Assembly: GCA_947167635.1 (NCBI GenBank)
Contig: CAMVIT010000001.1
Coordinates: forward strand, 62,001-126,000
Length of the DNA stretch: 64,000 bases
Origin: F23-D06 sp947167635
Lineage (GTDB): Bacteria > Bacteroidota > Bacteroidia > Bacteroidales > WCHB1-69
Reading direction: 5' to 3'
Position 1 is the stretch's first letter. Each line of letters starts with the position of its first letter. A program made the position numbers and the translations under genes. The notes beneath the pieces were generated by a model. The model made no database searches. It saw only the letters and a program-made list of their open reading frames with translations, and was not told the DNA's origin. Of this stretch, positions 62,241-64,000 are shown in pieces.

Positions 62241-62441
62241 GTTTTTTTAGAATGCAATAATACAACAGAATGGCGAATTAATCAATATTTTCGAGAAATT
62301 TTATATATTATTTAACAACAATTAGATGTGTGTTTTTTAAAGACAATACAACTTCTTGTATGTTAGATTTGTAGTATATAATTTGGTAAAAAAATAAAAA
62401 ATTTGATAAGATTAGAATTCCGTCCGTATATTGCATTGTTC
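62241..62441. other. AT-rich gap with no gene seen
   Basis: Very AT-rich; no ORF, clear promoter or hairpin stands out. Confidence 0.6.
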
Positions 62442-62861
62442 TTATACGCTTTCCAAATCCACCGGAGTGATCTCCCCGGTCTCGAAATTGATGGAGAAGA
62501 AATACTGCGTGTGTCCGTTGGTGACGCCCAGATATGGGGCGTGCAGCGTGCTATTGTAGCGCCCCGCCTGTTCCAGCACCGCCTGGGTGATCTCCACCTC
62601 CGGGGCTTTGCACTCCACGACCAGATAGGGCTTCTGGTCCTGTCCAAAGACCACGATGTCGTAGCGTTTCGTAAGCCCGTTCACGGTGATGGCCTTCTCC
62701 ACAGAGAGATGCGATATGGGGAATTGCTTGACATTCAGCAAGTACAGGATGAAAATCTGGCGCACGCGCTCCTCCGGCGTCAACAAAAGCCACCTGCGAC
62801 GAACAGGGTCGAAAATTTCCGTTCTGCCCCCTTGCTCCCGTTGTTTGAAAGTATATTCCAT
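62442..62861 (-). CDS. Type I restriction HsdR N-terminal-domain protein
   Basis: 139 residues. The YDIVVFGQDQKPYLVVECKAP stretch carries the PD-(D/E)XK pattern (D, then E-C-K) of the HsdR_N family; Arg and Gln in the final GITPVDLES segment are typical. Occurs as a stand-alone single-domain protein in many Bacteroidales, where its role is not known. ATG overlaps the nspC stop (TAATG) and the gene likely shares its transcript. Confidence 0.85.
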   Translation of the reverse strand: MEYTFKQREQGGRTEIFDPVRRRWLLLTPEERVRQIFILYLLNVKQFPISHLSVEKAITVNGLTKRYDIVVFGQDQKPYLVVECKAPEVEITQAVLEQAGRYNSTLHAPYLGVTNGHTQYFFSINFETGEITPVDLESV

Positions 62862-64000
62862 TATCCCAATTTTGCTTTATAAGAAGGATAGTCGCCGGGT
62901 TCGGCCAACAATTCGAACTCGCCATCCCTGTGGATTATGCCGATGGAGGGGTGGGGCACTCCGTTGAAGAAGGTGGTCTTCACCATCGTGTAGTGGATCA
63001 TATCGTCGAATACAATGCGGTCGCCGACCTCCAGGGGCTCGTCGAACGCGAAGTCGCCCATCCCGATATAGTCGCCGGCCAGGCAGGAGCAACCGCCTAA
63101 GCGATAGACGAACTTGTCGCCTTCGGTGGGCTCGTGCGCCCCGAGCACGGTGGGCTTGTAGGGCATCTCCAAACAGTCGGGCATGTGGCAGGCGAAGGAG
63201 ACGTTGAGCATCGCGATTTGGATGCCCTTGTTCACCACGATGTCCTCCACGGTGGAGGTGAGCACGCCGGTTTGCCAGCCCACGGCCTCGCCCGGCTCGA
63301 GGATGACCTCTTCGAGGTTCGGGTAGCGGCTGCGGAAGTCCTTCAGCAGCTGGATGAGGTGCGGAATGTTGTAGTCGGCGCGGGTGATGTGGTGCCCGCC
63401 GCCGAAGTTGACCCACTTGCACTGGCGGATATGGTTGGCGAAGCGCTGCTCAAAAGCCTCCAGACAGTGCTCCAAGGCGTAGCTGTCGTTCTCGCAGAGC
63501 ACATGGAAGTGCAGTCCCTCGATGCCCTCGGGCAGGTCGGCAGGCAGGTCTTCGGCCAGGATGCCCAAGCGCGAGCCTGGCAGCGCAGGATTGTAAAGGT
63601 CGGTCTCAATCTCGGAATACTCCGGGTTCACGCGCAACCCGAAACTTACCTTTTTTGGGCTGTTGAGTGCGGTCCCCTTATACTTGTCCCACTGGCTCAA
63701 CGAGTTGAAAGTCAAATGGCTGCTATAGATGAGCAGTTGCGGGAACTCATGCTCGAGATAGACGGGCGCGTAGGTGTGCGCGTCGCAGCACATCTCCTCC
63801 GAGATGAGCCGCGCCTCGTGGAGCGAGGAGGCGGTGGCGCCTGCCAAGTAGCTCTTGATGAGCGGGAAGGAGCGCCAGAACGAGTATCCCTTAAGGGCAC
63901 AGATGATGGAGACATTGGCTTCCTGCTGCACGAGGTCCAGCAGCTGCAGATTGGCCTCCAAAGCGGCTTCCGATTGGATATAGCAAGGGGAGGGGAGGGA
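62861..64000 (-). CDS. nspC: Carboxynorspermidine decarboxylase, 5' partial
   Basis: PLP-dependent fold-III decarboxylase of norspermidine/spermidine synthesis. The frame is open past the window edge; PSPCYIQSEAALEANLQLLDLVQQEA begins before the TTG that could be taken as a start, so the true start is a few residues outside. Seen: ALKGYSFW with the PLP Lys, LHFHVLCENDSYALE, WVNFGGGHHITRADY, and the C-terminal LGGCSCLAGDYIGMGDFAF with the catalytic Cys. It ends overlapping the downstream HsdR_N gene, which it probably heads. Confidence 0.93.
   Translation of the reverse strand, partial: SLPSPCYIQSEAALEANLQLLDLVQQEANVSIICALKGYSFWRSFPLIKSYLAGATASSLHEARLISEEMCCDAHTYAPVYLEHEFPQLLIYSSHLTFNSLSQWDKYKGTALNSPKKVSFGLRVNPEYSEIETDLYNPALPGSRLGILAEDLPADLPEGIEGLHFHVLCENDSYALEHCLEAFEQRFANHIRQCKWVNFGGGHHITRADYNIPHLIQLLKDFRSRYPNLEEVILEPGEAVGWQTGVLTSTVEDIVVNKGIQIAMLNVSFACHMPDCLEMPYKPTVLGAHEPTEGDKFVYRLGGCSCLAGDYIGMGDFAFDEPLEVGDRIVFDDMIHYTMVKTTFFNGVPHPSIGIIHRDGEFELLAEPGDYPSYKAKLG

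Overview
The window looks like chromosomal DNA of a Bacteroidales-type Bacteroidetes bacterium. Evidence: most promoters carry the Bacteroidetes -7 box TAnnTTTG (usually TATTTTTG or TATCTTTG) close to the start codon, Shine-Dalgarno sequences are scarce, one giant surface protein ends in a type IX secretion sorting domain, and several proteins carry FISUMP-type modules common in this phylum. Species cannot be fixed from sequence alone. Genes at both edges are cut: an rfbH-type gene at the left and nspC at the right.

Layout. 1-11.1 kb (+): a surface-sugar cluster with a CDP-sugar 3-dehydrase, flavin reductase, aldolase, PfkB kinase, ThDP enzyme and SDR, then a stand-alone AAA ATPase, a polyprenyl-phosphate glycosyltransferase and a PMT-like transferase fused to TPRs. 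11.1-13.1 kb: ispE, a YitT-family membrane protein and tRNA-Asn. 13.2-15.4 kb: an HTH-like protein divergent from a membrane Ser/Thr kinase. 15.4-28.4 kb: an accessory island with an internally deleted ATPase, three AAA_14/DUF4143 ATPases each preceded by a repeated structured RNA with its own promoter, a fourth RNA copy, several small or unknown proteins, a nuclease-like protein, and a further ATPase bracketed by copies of a PH-like gene end. 28.4-37.9 kb: an AraC regulator and a ~2,795-residue secreted modular protein. 37.9-39.1 kb: non-coding repeats and hairpins. 39.1-46.9 kb: uvrB, a metal P-type ATPase, an M16 peptidase and comEC. 46.9-54.8 kb: a second accessory region with TerB-like proteins, a pair of small FKLTA proteins (one frameshifted), an HTH-like paralog, a secreted protein, a Fic pseudogene and a second Ser/Thr kinase. 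54.9-64 kb: mainly housekeeping genes (dehydrogenase, OYE, tatD, HAD phosphatase, rfbC, ClC, outer-membrane protein, HsdR_N protein, nspC).

The strongest undescribed signals are regulatory and RNA-level. (i) Four copies of a three-helix RNA lie in front of ATPase genes, with AGAACC(T/A) pairs at 11-bp pitch and, before two of the genes, 12-bp sites at an exact 33-bp pitch. (ii) A 27-28 nt leader (AAGCCGA...GTAGGC) sits 15-22 nt before the start codons of five otherwise unrelated accessory genes in two separate islands. (iii) Two ATPase genes have divergent bodies but nearly identical 3' ends. All functional statements are inferred from sequence motifs; no search or folding program was run.
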